Shown here in pieces: positions 27,211 through 34,344 of a stretch of DNA of 50,154 nt. The notes beneath the pieces are model-generated. The model was not told the DNA's origin, searched no databases, and worked only from the letters and a program-made list of their open reading frames with translations. Position 1 is the first letter of the stretch. Every line of letters begins with the position of its first letter. A program made the position numbers and the translations under genes. The stretch comes from Chlorobiota bacterium (GTDB lineage: Bacteria; Bacteroidota; Ignavibacteria; OLB7): assembly GCA_021296135.1 (NCBI GenBank), contig JAGWAZ010000007.1, positions 1-50,154 of the forward strand, in the 5' to 3' direction.

Positions 27211-28203
27211 ATGCCTCGCACATATCTAATATCACTTCTCCTTCTCATACTCTTCGCGACATCAACTCTTGCACAAGGAGGATATGCCGGAAGCGTCTTA
27301 CGTCGCGCTGACAGTCCTGCCGAGGCTTCGATGAGCGGAGCACTGAACATCTTGTCAGGGGGGGCAAGCATTCTCTTCGGCAATCCGGCTGCTCTTGTAA
27401 GGCTGGAACAACCTTCGGTTGCCTTTGCCTGGTCATTTCTGGGACCACCGCAGAAGTCATTCCAGACAGCGCTTGGAACAAACATTGGCGAGTATGCTGG
27501 CGTTGGTATCGGGGTTACCGGCTACCGTGTGAACGACATTGACCAGCGAACGATCGCTGAACAGTCGCTTGGGTTGACGAACAGTCAGGACCTTGCCGTG
27601 ACGCTTGGCGGCGGACTCGGTATTGGCCCGGGAAGTGTTGGAGGTTCGCTCCGCTATCTCCGCTATGATCTCAACGGAGTGGATGGCGGTTCCTGGGGTG
27701 TAGCGCTCGACCTCTCCGGCATGATTCTCTTCCGCGAACGCTTCGCTATCGGCTTTTCCATTAACAACATCGCCGGCACAATGAATGCCTCCTACCGAGA
27801 CGGACTTCACGAACGTATCCCAACCGAAGTACGCTTCACCTCCTCCTACATCCATCCCTTTGAAGCGCGGACCGCAACCGAGCGGACCGACCCGACCGGC
27901 ACCCTTCAACAACAACGTCTCAGACCACGGACCTACATTCTTGCCACCGGAGAGATACGCATCGGAGAGTTTGACGATGAACCGACAGCGGGCATCGCAA
28001 TCGAGGCTGTTCCTCTCCACATAGCGCCTGAAGGGGCGATCGGCTTCCGGGCCGGAGCCGACACACGAGGCGACATCTCCTTCGGCTTCTTCCTCGAAAC
28101 ACCACTCGATATTGGCGACAACCCTCGCCTCTCCTTTGCAGCACGACGAGAGTATGAACGTGGAGAGATTACATTGCATACCGGGTTGGATGTGGAGTTG
28201 TAG
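27211..28203 (+). CDS. PorV/PorQ-family outer-membrane barrel
   Basis: 330 residues with a signal peptide (LISLLLLILFATSTLAQ). The start of the mature protein matches the pattern of PorV/PorQ proteins: GGYAGSVLRRADSPAEASMS, then GGASILFGNPAALVRLEQ, then alternating hydrophobic strands to the end. In T9SS, PorV shuttles cargo from the translocon to the attachment complex, and PorQ contributes to the attachment complex. The location directly after two sorting-domain proteins supports a T9SS role. Which of the two it resembles more cannot be decided by eye; a general FadL-like barrel is the alternative. Confidence 0.72.
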   Translation: MPRTYLISLLLLILFATSTLAQGGYAGSVLRRADSPAEASMSGALNILSGGASILFGNPAALVRLEQPSVAFAWSFLGPPQKSFQTALGTNIGEYAGVGIGVTGYRVNDIDQRTIAEQSLGLTNSQDLAVTLGGGLGIGPGSVGGSLRYLRYDLNGVDGGSWGVALDLSGMILFRERFAIGFSINNIAGTMNASYRDGLHERIPTEVRFTSSYIHPFEARTATERTDPTGTLQQQRLRPRTYILATGEIRIGEFDDEPTAGIAIEAVPLHIAPEGAIGFRAGADTRGDISFGFFLETPLDIGDNPRLSFAARREYERGEITLHTGLDVEL

Positions 28204-28339
28204 ATTCGACCAGTGTTAGCTCACAAAGCAACAGCATCCACTGCAAACGGCTGGAGCACTTCTCGATTGTGTTCACTCTTCTTCGTCATCTGCTGCACCT
28301 TAGACTTGTCATGCCTATTACAAACTGGAGTCTCTCCTA

Positions 28340-28500
28340 TCAAGTAGACACGTTGAAGTTATCATAAGAGACGTTTTCGAAGTCCATCGGACTGCTCTAC
28401 CGAATGCTCGAATGCAAACGCGTGCGATCGTAGACCTGCTCAATCCAATAGCCAAAAAGGCCGGGCACTATCTGCAGACCATCTTCCCGACCGAGACTCC
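28340..28500 (-). pseudogene. IS3-family transposase C-terminal remnant
   Basis: On the minus strand the stretch reads LFGYWIEQVYDRTRLHSSI, then R, a TAG stop, and SSPMDFENVSYDNF. This matches the end of IS3-family OrfB integrases (Y-N-R-x-R-L-H-S-S-x-G-Y-x-S-P-x-x-F-E). The tyrosine codon of GY has become TAG and the glycine arginine. The catalytic core and the ends of the element are gone. The rest of 28204-28339 shows nothing recognisable. Confidence 0.75.
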
Positions 28501-28543
28501 TTACTCCCTTCTCTTCCCAAAGACATTGCTTTGCTTGACGTAA

Positions 28544-28705
28544 TTGACCCTCGACTCATGACTCTTTAACCCTCGACTCATGACTCTTTAACCCTCGACT
28601 CATCGACCCTTTGATCCTCGACTCATCGACTCTCAACTCATCGACTCTTTGACCCTTGATTCATTGACCCTTGACTCATGACTCATGACTCTTTGACCCT
28701 CAACC
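28544..28705. repeat. Heptamer array F, the largest (overlaps the arsC 3' end)
   Basis: About 21 degenerate units alternate between 7 and 8 nt, such as TTGACCC, TCGACTC, ATGACTC, TTTAACCC, with the common core GACYC. It is the longest array in the window. Its last ~23 bases encode the final residues LRVKES and the stop codon of arsC. Confidence 0.85.
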
Positions 28706-29111
28706 TCTCTCGTACGAACTTTTCAGTATAGTCGCGTATAACATCCCGTGTGTTTCGAAAGACTTCAAGAATTTCGTCTTCGGTTCCGGTAGCATCGGCT
28801 GGATCAGGAAAGCTGTGATGAATTTTTTCCGCGGTCGAAGGAAACCAAGGGCATCGTTCCCGTGCGTTATCACAGACAGTAATCACATAATCGAAATCCA
28901 TCCCCGAATAATCATCCATATGGTTTGATGTGTGCCCGGATAAATCTATCCCCGCCTCGGACATAACCTTGATAGCACGTGGGTTTACTCCATGAGCTTC
29001 CACACCGGCACTGTAAACCTTGGCATTCTCCCCTGCAAAATGTCGGAGCCAGCCTTCGGCCATCTGGCTACGGCAACTATTGCCGGTACAGAGAACAAGA
29101 ACACGATTCAT
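28683..29111 (-). CDS. arsC: Thioredoxin-type arsenate reductase or low-molecular-weight protein tyrosine phosphatase
   Basis: 142 residues in the LMW-PTP fold. The P-loop CTGNSCRSQ starts at Cys8, with Arg14. DNARERCPW near residues 81-89 supplies the second and third cysteines of the arsenate reductase relay (a Cys at about 80 before DNA, and one at 87). SFPDPADATG carries the general-acid Asp. The three cysteines favour arsenate reduction over plain phosphatase activity. No arsR, arsB or arsenite exporter is nearby, so it stands alone. Its C-terminal end is encoded by array F. Confidence 0.88.
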   Translation of the reverse strand: MNRVLVLCTGNSCRSQMAEGWLRHFAGENAKVYSAGVEAHGVNPRAIKVMSEAGIDLSGHTSNHMDDYSGMDFDYVITVCDNARERCPWFPSTAEKIHHSFPDPADATGTEDEILEVFRNTRDVIRDYTEKFVRERLRVKES

Positions 29112-29154
29112 CTGCGAACAGAATTACTGAAATGATATCACTGACATTCCGGCA

Positions 29155-29625
29155 TTACCTACACAACAACATCCGCCGGGTCTCGATGCCGGCGCTTGTA
29201 GTCAACGAATAGAAGTACATGCCGCTTGCGAGTTGTCTTTCAGGGTCAAAGACCTTCTCATAGTGGCCTTCAACCTGGAATTCATCATCGACCAGAGTGG
29301 CAATCTCGTTGTAAAACGCATCGAAGACGCGGAGGGTAACACGTGTCTCTCTATCCAATGTATAGCCAATAGTTGTCCGTTCCTGAAATGGGTTGGGGAC
29401 ATTCGGCTCGAGGAACAGAGGCTGACCGGGGGTAATCCTGATCGTATCTCCCTCAACCGAATTCAGACGAGGCATCATTACGGGAGCGATATTGTCAGTC
29501 AACCTCGAGATGTTGCGTATACAAACCGGTCCGGATTCATCAGAGCATTCCTCCATACTGTGAGTTGCCACCGTTGCGAGAACGATCGCCGGGAGGAGAA
29601 GCATGGGAGCTATGAATCGACTCAT
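29155..29625 (-). CDS. Small secreted protein with T9SS sorting domain
   Basis: 156 residues. A signal peptide (MSRFIAPMLLLPAIVLATVA) is followed by a passenger of ~45 residues with two nearby cysteines (CSDESGPVC). The sorting domain starts at about 70 (LEPNVPNPFQERTTIGYTL) and ends RRMLLCR, with an unusual Cys before the last Arg. Like 26710-27126 it has almost no passenger. Its start overlaps the stop of the upstream oligopeptide ATPase gene by 4 bp, an odd partner. Confidence 0.82.
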   Translation of the reverse strand: MSRFIAPMLLLPAIVLATVATHSMEECSDESGPVCIRNISRLTDNIAPVMMPRLNSVEGDTIRITPGQPLFLEPNVPNPFQERTTIGYTLDRETRVTLRVFDAFYNEIATLVDDEFQVEGHYEKVFDPERQLASGMYFYSLTTSAGIETRRMLLCR

Positions 29626-30644
29626 GCCGTTTCTGTCTCGGTTACGGTGATCTTCTCACCGGCGGGAAGACTCTCCGGCCAAAGGAGGCATCGTGTAGAA
29701 TGGCCTGTGTTGTCCTTACCAAGAACAGGGTGAACCCGACTGCAATCAGCAAAGGCTTTCGGACAGCGAGGATGGAAGTGGCAACCCGTCGGCAAATTGG
29801 CCGGACTTGGTACGTCGCCAGTCAGGATAATCCGTTCTGATTTCTTGCGCGGATCGGGATGCGGAACAGCCGAAAGGAGCGCCTGTGTATACGGATGTTT
29901 TGGATTGCTGTAGAGTTCTTTTGCCGGAGATATCTCGACAATTTCACCAAGGTACATCACCGCAACGCGATGACTGATATGTTCAACAACCGAGAGATCG
30001 TGTGCGATAAAGAGATAGGTCAATCCAAATTGAACCTGCAGATCTTTCAACAGATTGATGACCTGTGACTGAATTGAAACGTCAAGGGCCGATACAGGTT
30101 CGTCACTGACAATGAACTTTGGCTCCACTGAGAGAGCACGCGCTATTCCAATACGCTGCCGTTGTCCTCCGGAAAATTCATGCGGATACCGTCGGGCAGA
30201 TTCGGCACGGAGACCGACAATCTCGAGCAATTCCTCTACTCGATCTCGTACCTCGGCATCAGTTGCACGCAGCTTATGAAACTTGATAATCTCCGAAAGC
30301 ATTCCGCCAACTGTAATACGGGGATTCAGCGACGAATAGGGGTCTTGAAAAATAATCTGCATCTCCCGACGCAAATGACGCATCTGAGTGCTGTTCATCG
30401 TTGTCACCTCTTTCCCCTCAAACTTCACCGATCCCGATGTCGGTTCTATCAACCGTAGAATCGACCTTCCCGCCGTTGTCTTTCCACATCCTGATTCTCC
30501 AACCAGCCCGAGTGTCTCTCCCGGCTTGATTGTGAACGAGAGGTCGTTCACTGCTTTCACATAACCAACCGTCTTCGAGAGAAGTCCTCGCTTGATTGGA
30601 AAAAACTTCTTCAGATTGTGTACTTCAAGAAGATTATCAGACAT
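29622..30644 (-). CDS. Oligopeptide/dipeptide ABC transporter ATPase, OppF/DppF type
   Basis: 340 residues. The nucleotide-binding domain has GESGCGKTTAGRS (Walker A), FSGGQRQRIGIARAL (signature), IVSDEPVSALDVS (Walker B and D-loop) and IAHDLSV (H-loop). The C-terminal oligopeptide-transporter extension is present: HPYTQALLSAVP and the Cys motif CHFHPRCPKAFADC, which in this family can bind an Fe-S cluster. It should power peptide import, yet no permease, binding protein or OppD gene is in the window. It must work with partners encoded elsewhere. It lies next to the rsmE remnant. Confidence 0.93.
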   Translation of the reverse strand: MSDNLLEVHNLKKFFPIKRGLLSKTVGYVKAVNDLSFTIKPGETLGLVGESGCGKTTAGRSILRLIEPTSGSVKFEGKEVTTMNSTQMRHLRREMQIIFQDPYSSLNPRITVGGMLSEIIKFHKLRATDAEVRDRVEELLEIVGLRAESARRYPHEFSGGQRQRIGIARALSVEPKFIVSDEPVSALDVSIQSQVINLLKDLQVQFGLTYLFIAHDLSVVEHISHRVAVMYLGEIVEISPAKELYSNPKHPYTQALLSAVPHPDPRKKSERIILTGDVPSPANLPTGCHFHPRCPKAFADCSRVHPVLGKDNTGHSTRCLLWPESLPAGEKITVTETETA

Positions 30645-30712
30645 ACATCAATGAAACATTATACATGCAAAATTCACAATGATGATACAGTCTTCACTGA
30701 ATCAGGTCGATT

Positions 30713-30733
30713 TTTTATTGCATTTTGCATTGT
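30713..30733. repeat. Short heptamer array G
   Basis: Three units TTTTATT, GCATTTT, GCATTGT. They coincide with the point where the rsmE remnant loses similarity. Confidence 0.45.
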
Positions 30734-31276
30734 ACTCCTGCAAACGCTATTATCACTGCCGTCTCCACGCTTTGCTGTTCATGACAGAGAAGAACCGAAT
30801 CGTACAATGCCCCAATATCTGCCAATTCTGCCCAACCGATCGGCTTGCCAAACTTCGGCAACCATGTCCTTTGCGATTGCTTACGAGCGGCAACTGCCAC
30901 TCGGTAGAGACGTTCCCGATGGAAAAAACCTTCAGAGTGTTCGCTTTGCAAGGGCCAGATTTCCCTTGCTCCAAGCTCTACACTCTTTTCGATCAATCAC
31001 TCTATCCTGCTCTTATCGGAGAAGAGACCGACAGCAAGTCTAATATAATATACAGCCCTGAGTCTTCCCCTTCAAAGGCTGTATCCCGTATTCTCACGAG
31101 AAAACTGCCTGGTTCTGCTTTTTTAACGGTCCCATGCGAACGTCTCCCCACCCCGTCAAGCAACTGCACCCATCACCTCAACGGAGTCGCAATGAACGAG
31201 CATGGTGTGCTTCAACAACTCAGAGGTCGATTGTTTCATCCGGTTCGACCAATTCGGGATAGAAGAATGCTGGAAT
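30715..31276 (-). pseudogene. rsmE: Decayed 16S rRNA m3U1498 methyltransferase gene
   Basis: On the minus strand the pieces of RsmE can be read in order but not in one frame. PAFFYPELVEPDETIDL is followed by TGA (31220-31222), then VVEAHHARSLRLR and another TGA (31178-31180). A changed frame gives GTVKKAEPGSFLVRIRD, and another gives LIEKSVELGAREIWP, SEHSEGFFHRERLYRVAV and ARKQSQRTWLPKF. There is no ATG (ATT at the expected position), and the C-terminal knot with the GPEGG motif is missing. All features point to an inactive gene. The antisense open frame at 30679-31320 (+) is a shadow. Confidence 0.85.
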
Positions 31277-31423
31277 ATCAGAAAAAAGGCCTTCACGGCA
31301 CTCCCATTATTGTTGCATAAAAATATTGTTACATAAAAATCAAGGAAACACCCTATTTTTTACTAACAAAACCGTCTGTAATGTGTTAGATAGATAGCAT
31401 ACAACTGAACGCCTATTTCCGGA

Positions 31424-32032
31424 ATGCTTACGGAGACTTTGATACGATCTCGCAAGAAAAAAACGATGCGTGACGATAACGAGTTGATGCGCCGTATAGG
31501 CCGTGGCGACAAAAAGGCGTTTCAAATTCTGTACAATCGTTACAAGCGGCAGATATTTCTCTATTGTTTTCGCTTTTTAAATGATCGTGAAGCCGCCAAG
31601 GACACTCTGCAGGAAGTCTTTGTCCGCCTTTACGAGAATTCTAAAAAATACAACCCGGAATCCAATTTCGCCGCGTGGATTCACACAATTGCCCGAAATC
31701 TCTGCATTAACGTCCAGCGGAACAGCAAGAAATATGTTGATTTTACGGAGTTACGGGCAAAGGAATATGTTGATTTTACGGAGTTACGGGAAGTCGATCC
31801 GGAGGCGGAGACTTCCAACGTGCTGCTCCGTGAAAAGTTAGCCGACGCAGTGGCTGACTTGCCAGAAATCTTTCGGGAGGCATTAATCCTTCGTGAATAT
31901 GGAGATTGTTCGTACAACCAGATAGCTAAGATAACCGGACAGAATCTTGCAACAATCAAGTACCGCATCTTCAGAGGACGTGAACTGCTGCGCGAGCGTC
32001 TTGGTCATTGGCTTGATGAGTTGAATTCATAG
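31424..32032 (+). CDS. ECF-family RNA polymerase sigma factor (locus 2)
   Basis: 202 residues. Region 2 at about 25-95 has KKAFQILYNRYKRQIFLYCF, AAKDTLQEVFVRLYE and FAAWIHTIARNLC. Region 4 at about 145-195 has LPEIFREALILREYGDCSYN and GQNLATIKYRIFRGRELLRE. The linker holds an in-frame 33-bp tandem duplication (KYVDFTELRAK then EYVDFTELRE). ATG 31466 (MRDDNELM) would give a more usual N-terminus than ATG 31424; neither has a good ribosome binding site. It leads a plus-strand unit with an anti-sigma-barrel fusion, a lipoprotein and a T9SS cargo. Its TAG stop opens heptamer array K. Confidence 0.93.
   Translation: MLTETLIRSRKKKTMRDDNELMRRIGRGDKKAFQILYNRYKRQIFLYCFRFLNDREAAKDTLQEVFVRLYENSKKYNPESNFAAWIHTIARNLCINVQRNSKKYVDFTELRAKEYVDFTELREVDPEAETSNVLLREKLADAVADLPEIFREALILREYGDCSYNQIAKITGQNLATIKYRIFRGRELLRERLGHWLDELNS
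31731..31790 (+). repeat. In-frame tandem duplication inside the sigma factor gene
   Basis: A 27-bp identical segment occurs at 31731-31757 and 31764-31790, offset 33 bp (11 codons). It duplicates YVDFTELR in the linker between sigma regions 2 and 4. The near-identity shows that it is recent. Confidence 0.9.
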
Positions 32033-32064
32033 AGTTGAGAGTTTAAGATTCAAGCAGTAGAGGA
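32030..32064. repeat. Heptamer array K (starts at a stop codon)
   Basis: Five units TAGAGTT, GAGAGTT, TAAGATT, CAAGCAG, TAGAGGA. The first three bases are the stop codon of the sigma gene. The array fills the 40-bp spacer before the next gene. Confidence 0.6.
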
Positions 32065-32072
32065 TAAACGTT

Positions 32073-33548
32073 ATGGCAACACAAGATATGCAGGAAATGC
32101 AGGAAATGCTCGAAGGGATGCTCAACGATGAGCAGACCGCCGAGGTCCTGCACAGATTGTCGGTCAGCCCGGAAAAGCTGTCGGCATTCCGGCAGCATAT
32201 GGCCTTGCGCAGAGCTATTGAGCAGGATGCGCGATTTGGTGCCTTAGATGATAAAGAAGATAATGTTGTCTGGGCAGCTATACTTGGGGCAACCGGTGGT
32301 CTGGTAACCGGCGGTGCATTGGTCCGAGCAAGTGGCTGGCTGGCAAAGGCAGCAGCATTGGTTGTAGCTGGTCTTGCAGGCTTCTTCATCGGGACTGCGG
32401 TCGACGGTACGCTGTTCACTCCTGATGAAGCAACGTTGGCTGATAATTCTACACAACAGATTCAAGAGAATTCCCTCCAGGCTGCTATTCCGGTATCCTC
32501 TATCGAACCAGGACGAGTTGACACGGTAGTGCAGACCGTGATAGAGTACCATGATCGTATCAAGTACAAATATGTTGATCGTGATCCGGCTATTGTTCAA
32601 GCACCTGGCCCGGCCCCACAAGATACCGACATACAGGCCGCAGATTCTGAATCCTCAGCAGTGTTGCCCAAAACTGTATCCTTTAAGGCTATTCATGATC
32701 TTAGCGCGAAGTCAACACCGGTATCCCCCAATCACTACGGGGTGAGTCTGGATGCTATAGCTGCATTGCAGGCGCTCTCCACCAACGATCTTAATGGGAA
32801 TCCCAGCAATAGAATAGCAGAGATTACCTCTCTGTCTTCGCATTCTCCGATAGTAATAGTTCCCAATCCAAACGAATTTCTTGACCAGAAGACTTCAAAC
32901 TTATCAGCCGGCAACCGTTCACCAAAGGTGAAGGAGGACGATCCATCGCTCGAAAAATCCTCCACTGTTATTTCGCTCATGCGAAATGGTTTTGAAGTCG
33001 GCTACAACGAACGGCTTGGTCGTGTTACTCCTCCCCCGACTGTTCGCGATAATTCGGAGCCAAACTTCGGTGGTCGGTCCATTGACCTGACATGGCGGTC
33101 CCTCAACGGCAGTACCGGACTGGGTGCCCGTCTGATATACGGAACGTTCTCCACTGTCAAGTTAAGTGAGAAGATATGGGATAGACTCCGCGTAGCAGAT
33201 ACGCTTCTTGTTCCATCACTTAAATCCTCGCGGGAATTCAACGTTGAAGTCTTTGCGAATTATCGACTACCCCTCTTCAGCGATCGCTTTGCCCTCAGTC
33301 TGGAAGGATCGTTTGGTCTCTCATCAACACGATTCCAAGTCGGCGGTGACCTTTCAGTCCTCTATCTGATGACAAACTGGCTTGGAGCACAGGGAGGAAT
33401 TGGCTACGGTGGCTACCGCTACACAACGCAGCAGGAACGGGAGAACGCGTTGAAGAATTATGAGAACGTTGCAATTACCGACGACTTTATTGATGCGTAC
33501 AGTGGAACACTGCTTGAAGGACGTTATGGATTATTCTTCAGGTTCTGA
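32073..33548 (+). CDS. Anti-sigma-like membrane protein fused to an outer-membrane barrel
   Basis: 491 residues. The N-terminal ~60 are helical and soluble (GMLNDEQTAEVLHRLSVSPE, LSAFRQHMALRRAIEQ), similar to the first 50 residues of the putative anti-sigma at 16861-17652. One or two hydrophobic segments follow (about 66-85 and 90-110, ending GLAGFFIGTAVDG). A Pro/Ser-rich linker runs to about 300. The final ~185 residues alternate in barrel fashion and end LFFRF with terminal Phe, as outer-membrane proteins do. FANYRLPLFSDRFALSLEGS matches GGTRLPLGDRFALIPELGVS in the barrel-OmpA protein. A single chain would span both membranes. The anti-sigma role is inferred from position and similarity, not a known motif. 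Confidence 0.72.
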   Translation: MATQDMQEMQEMLEGMLNDEQTAEVLHRLSVSPEKLSAFRQHMALRRAIEQDARFGALDDKEDNVVWAAILGATGGLVTGGALVRASGWLAKAAALVVAGLAGFFIGTAVDGTLFTPDEATLADNSTQQIQENSLQAAIPVSSIEPGRVDTVVQTVIEYHDRIKYKYVDRDPAIVQAPGPAPQDTDIQAADSESSAVLPKTVSFKAIHDLSAKSTPVSPNHYGVSLDAIAALQALSTNDLNGNPSNRIAEITSLSSHSPIVIVPNPNEFLDQKTSNLSAGNRSPKVKEDDPSLEKSSTVISLMRNGFEVGYNERLGRVTPPPTVRDNSEPNFGGRSIDLTWRSLNGSTGLGARLIYGTFSTVKLSEKIWDRLRVADTLLVPSLKSSREFNVEVFANYRLPLFSDRFALSLEGSFGLSSTRFQVGGDLSVLYLMTNWLGAQGGIGYGGYRYTTQQERENALKNYENVAITDDFIDAYSGTLLEGRYGLFFRF

Positions 33549-33612
33549 CATAAAGAAGTTATATCCCCTTGATACATAGAAAGCAGAGTATAAATATCCA
33601 CAGAAGATCACA

Positions 33613-34281
33613 ATGAAACGGCTACAACACATACGAATGCTGAGTAACCTGGGAGCGATCCTCTGTTGCGGCATCATTCTTTCCTCATGCAACGTAACCG
33701 GACCTGATGCTGATGTCTGGGAAGATGTCAGCACCTTCAGTTGGCCGAAACAGACCGGTGTGTCGATGAAGTATCGAAGTACAGGATACGATCCTATCAG
33801 AGAGACTGATTTTACTGAAACCGAAGTAGTAACTGTCGACATTAGTGAACTAGATGGCCAGGAGATGTTTGTTCTGAGTGACCCGGACAAGTTGACTTTC
33901 CAGGAAGTTTACTACCTCCCTTCCAAAGACAGATTGATCGTAAAGCAGGAAGAATTTGGTGAAGGGATTGCTCTCTTAGCTCCGCTCGAGAAAGGACACA
34001 AGTGGTATACTTCTCAGGATTCGTCTTGGCAAGCCGAGATCATCGAACGTTTCGCATATCGAAAAGTTGACGGCAAGATCTACCAGAATGTTGTCGCCGT
34101 CAGATATCGCATGAAGTCCAACAGTTCGATCTATGAGCCTGAATACATCCGATTCTACGCACAGGGAGTAGGTGATATTCTGACAATCCGGAATGTCTAT
34201 CCCTCAACAAATGCAACATCACAACCATTGCCACAAGAGGAAGCACGAACTGAATTAATCGAGACAATTCCTGAAAGTTGA
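33613..34281 (+). CDS. Putative lipoprotein of unknown function
   Basis: 222 residues. The N-terminus holds a hydrophobic stretch and a lipobox (CGIILSSC, Cys at about 26), so it is probably lipidated and periplasmic or on the outer membrane. The mature region is beta-rich (VSMKYRSTGYDPIRETDFTE, DISELDGQEMFVLSDPDK, FYAQGVGDILTIRNVY). I recognise no family, though the pattern resembles proteins that measure or hold a periplasmic ligand. Being between the anti-sigma-barrel fusion and a T9SS cargo, it probably belongs to the same regulon. Confidence 0.75.
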   Translation: MKRLQHIRMLSNLGAILCCGIILSSCNVTGPDADVWEDVSTFSWPKQTGVSMKYRSTGYDPIRETDFTETEVVTVDISELDGQEMFVLSDPDKLTFQEVYYLPSKDRLIVKQEEFGEGIALLAPLEKGHKWYTSQDSSWQAEIIERFAYRKVDGKIYQNVVAVRYRMKSNSSIYEPEYIRFYAQGVGDILTIRNVYPSTNATSQPLPQEEARTELIETIPES

Positions 34282-34344
34282 TTGGTGACAATCATCATTT
34301 AGCGATAAAGAAAGTACTCATTTTACTTACTTATTGAAGATCTG

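Noticed and set aside
28544-28705. CRISPR array
   Set aside because: Units are 7-8 nt with no spacers and no cas genes nearby.
30679-31320. 213-residue plus-strand open frame
   Set aside because: It is antisense to readable pieces of RsmE on the minus strand, and its own sequence shows no domain or natural composition.
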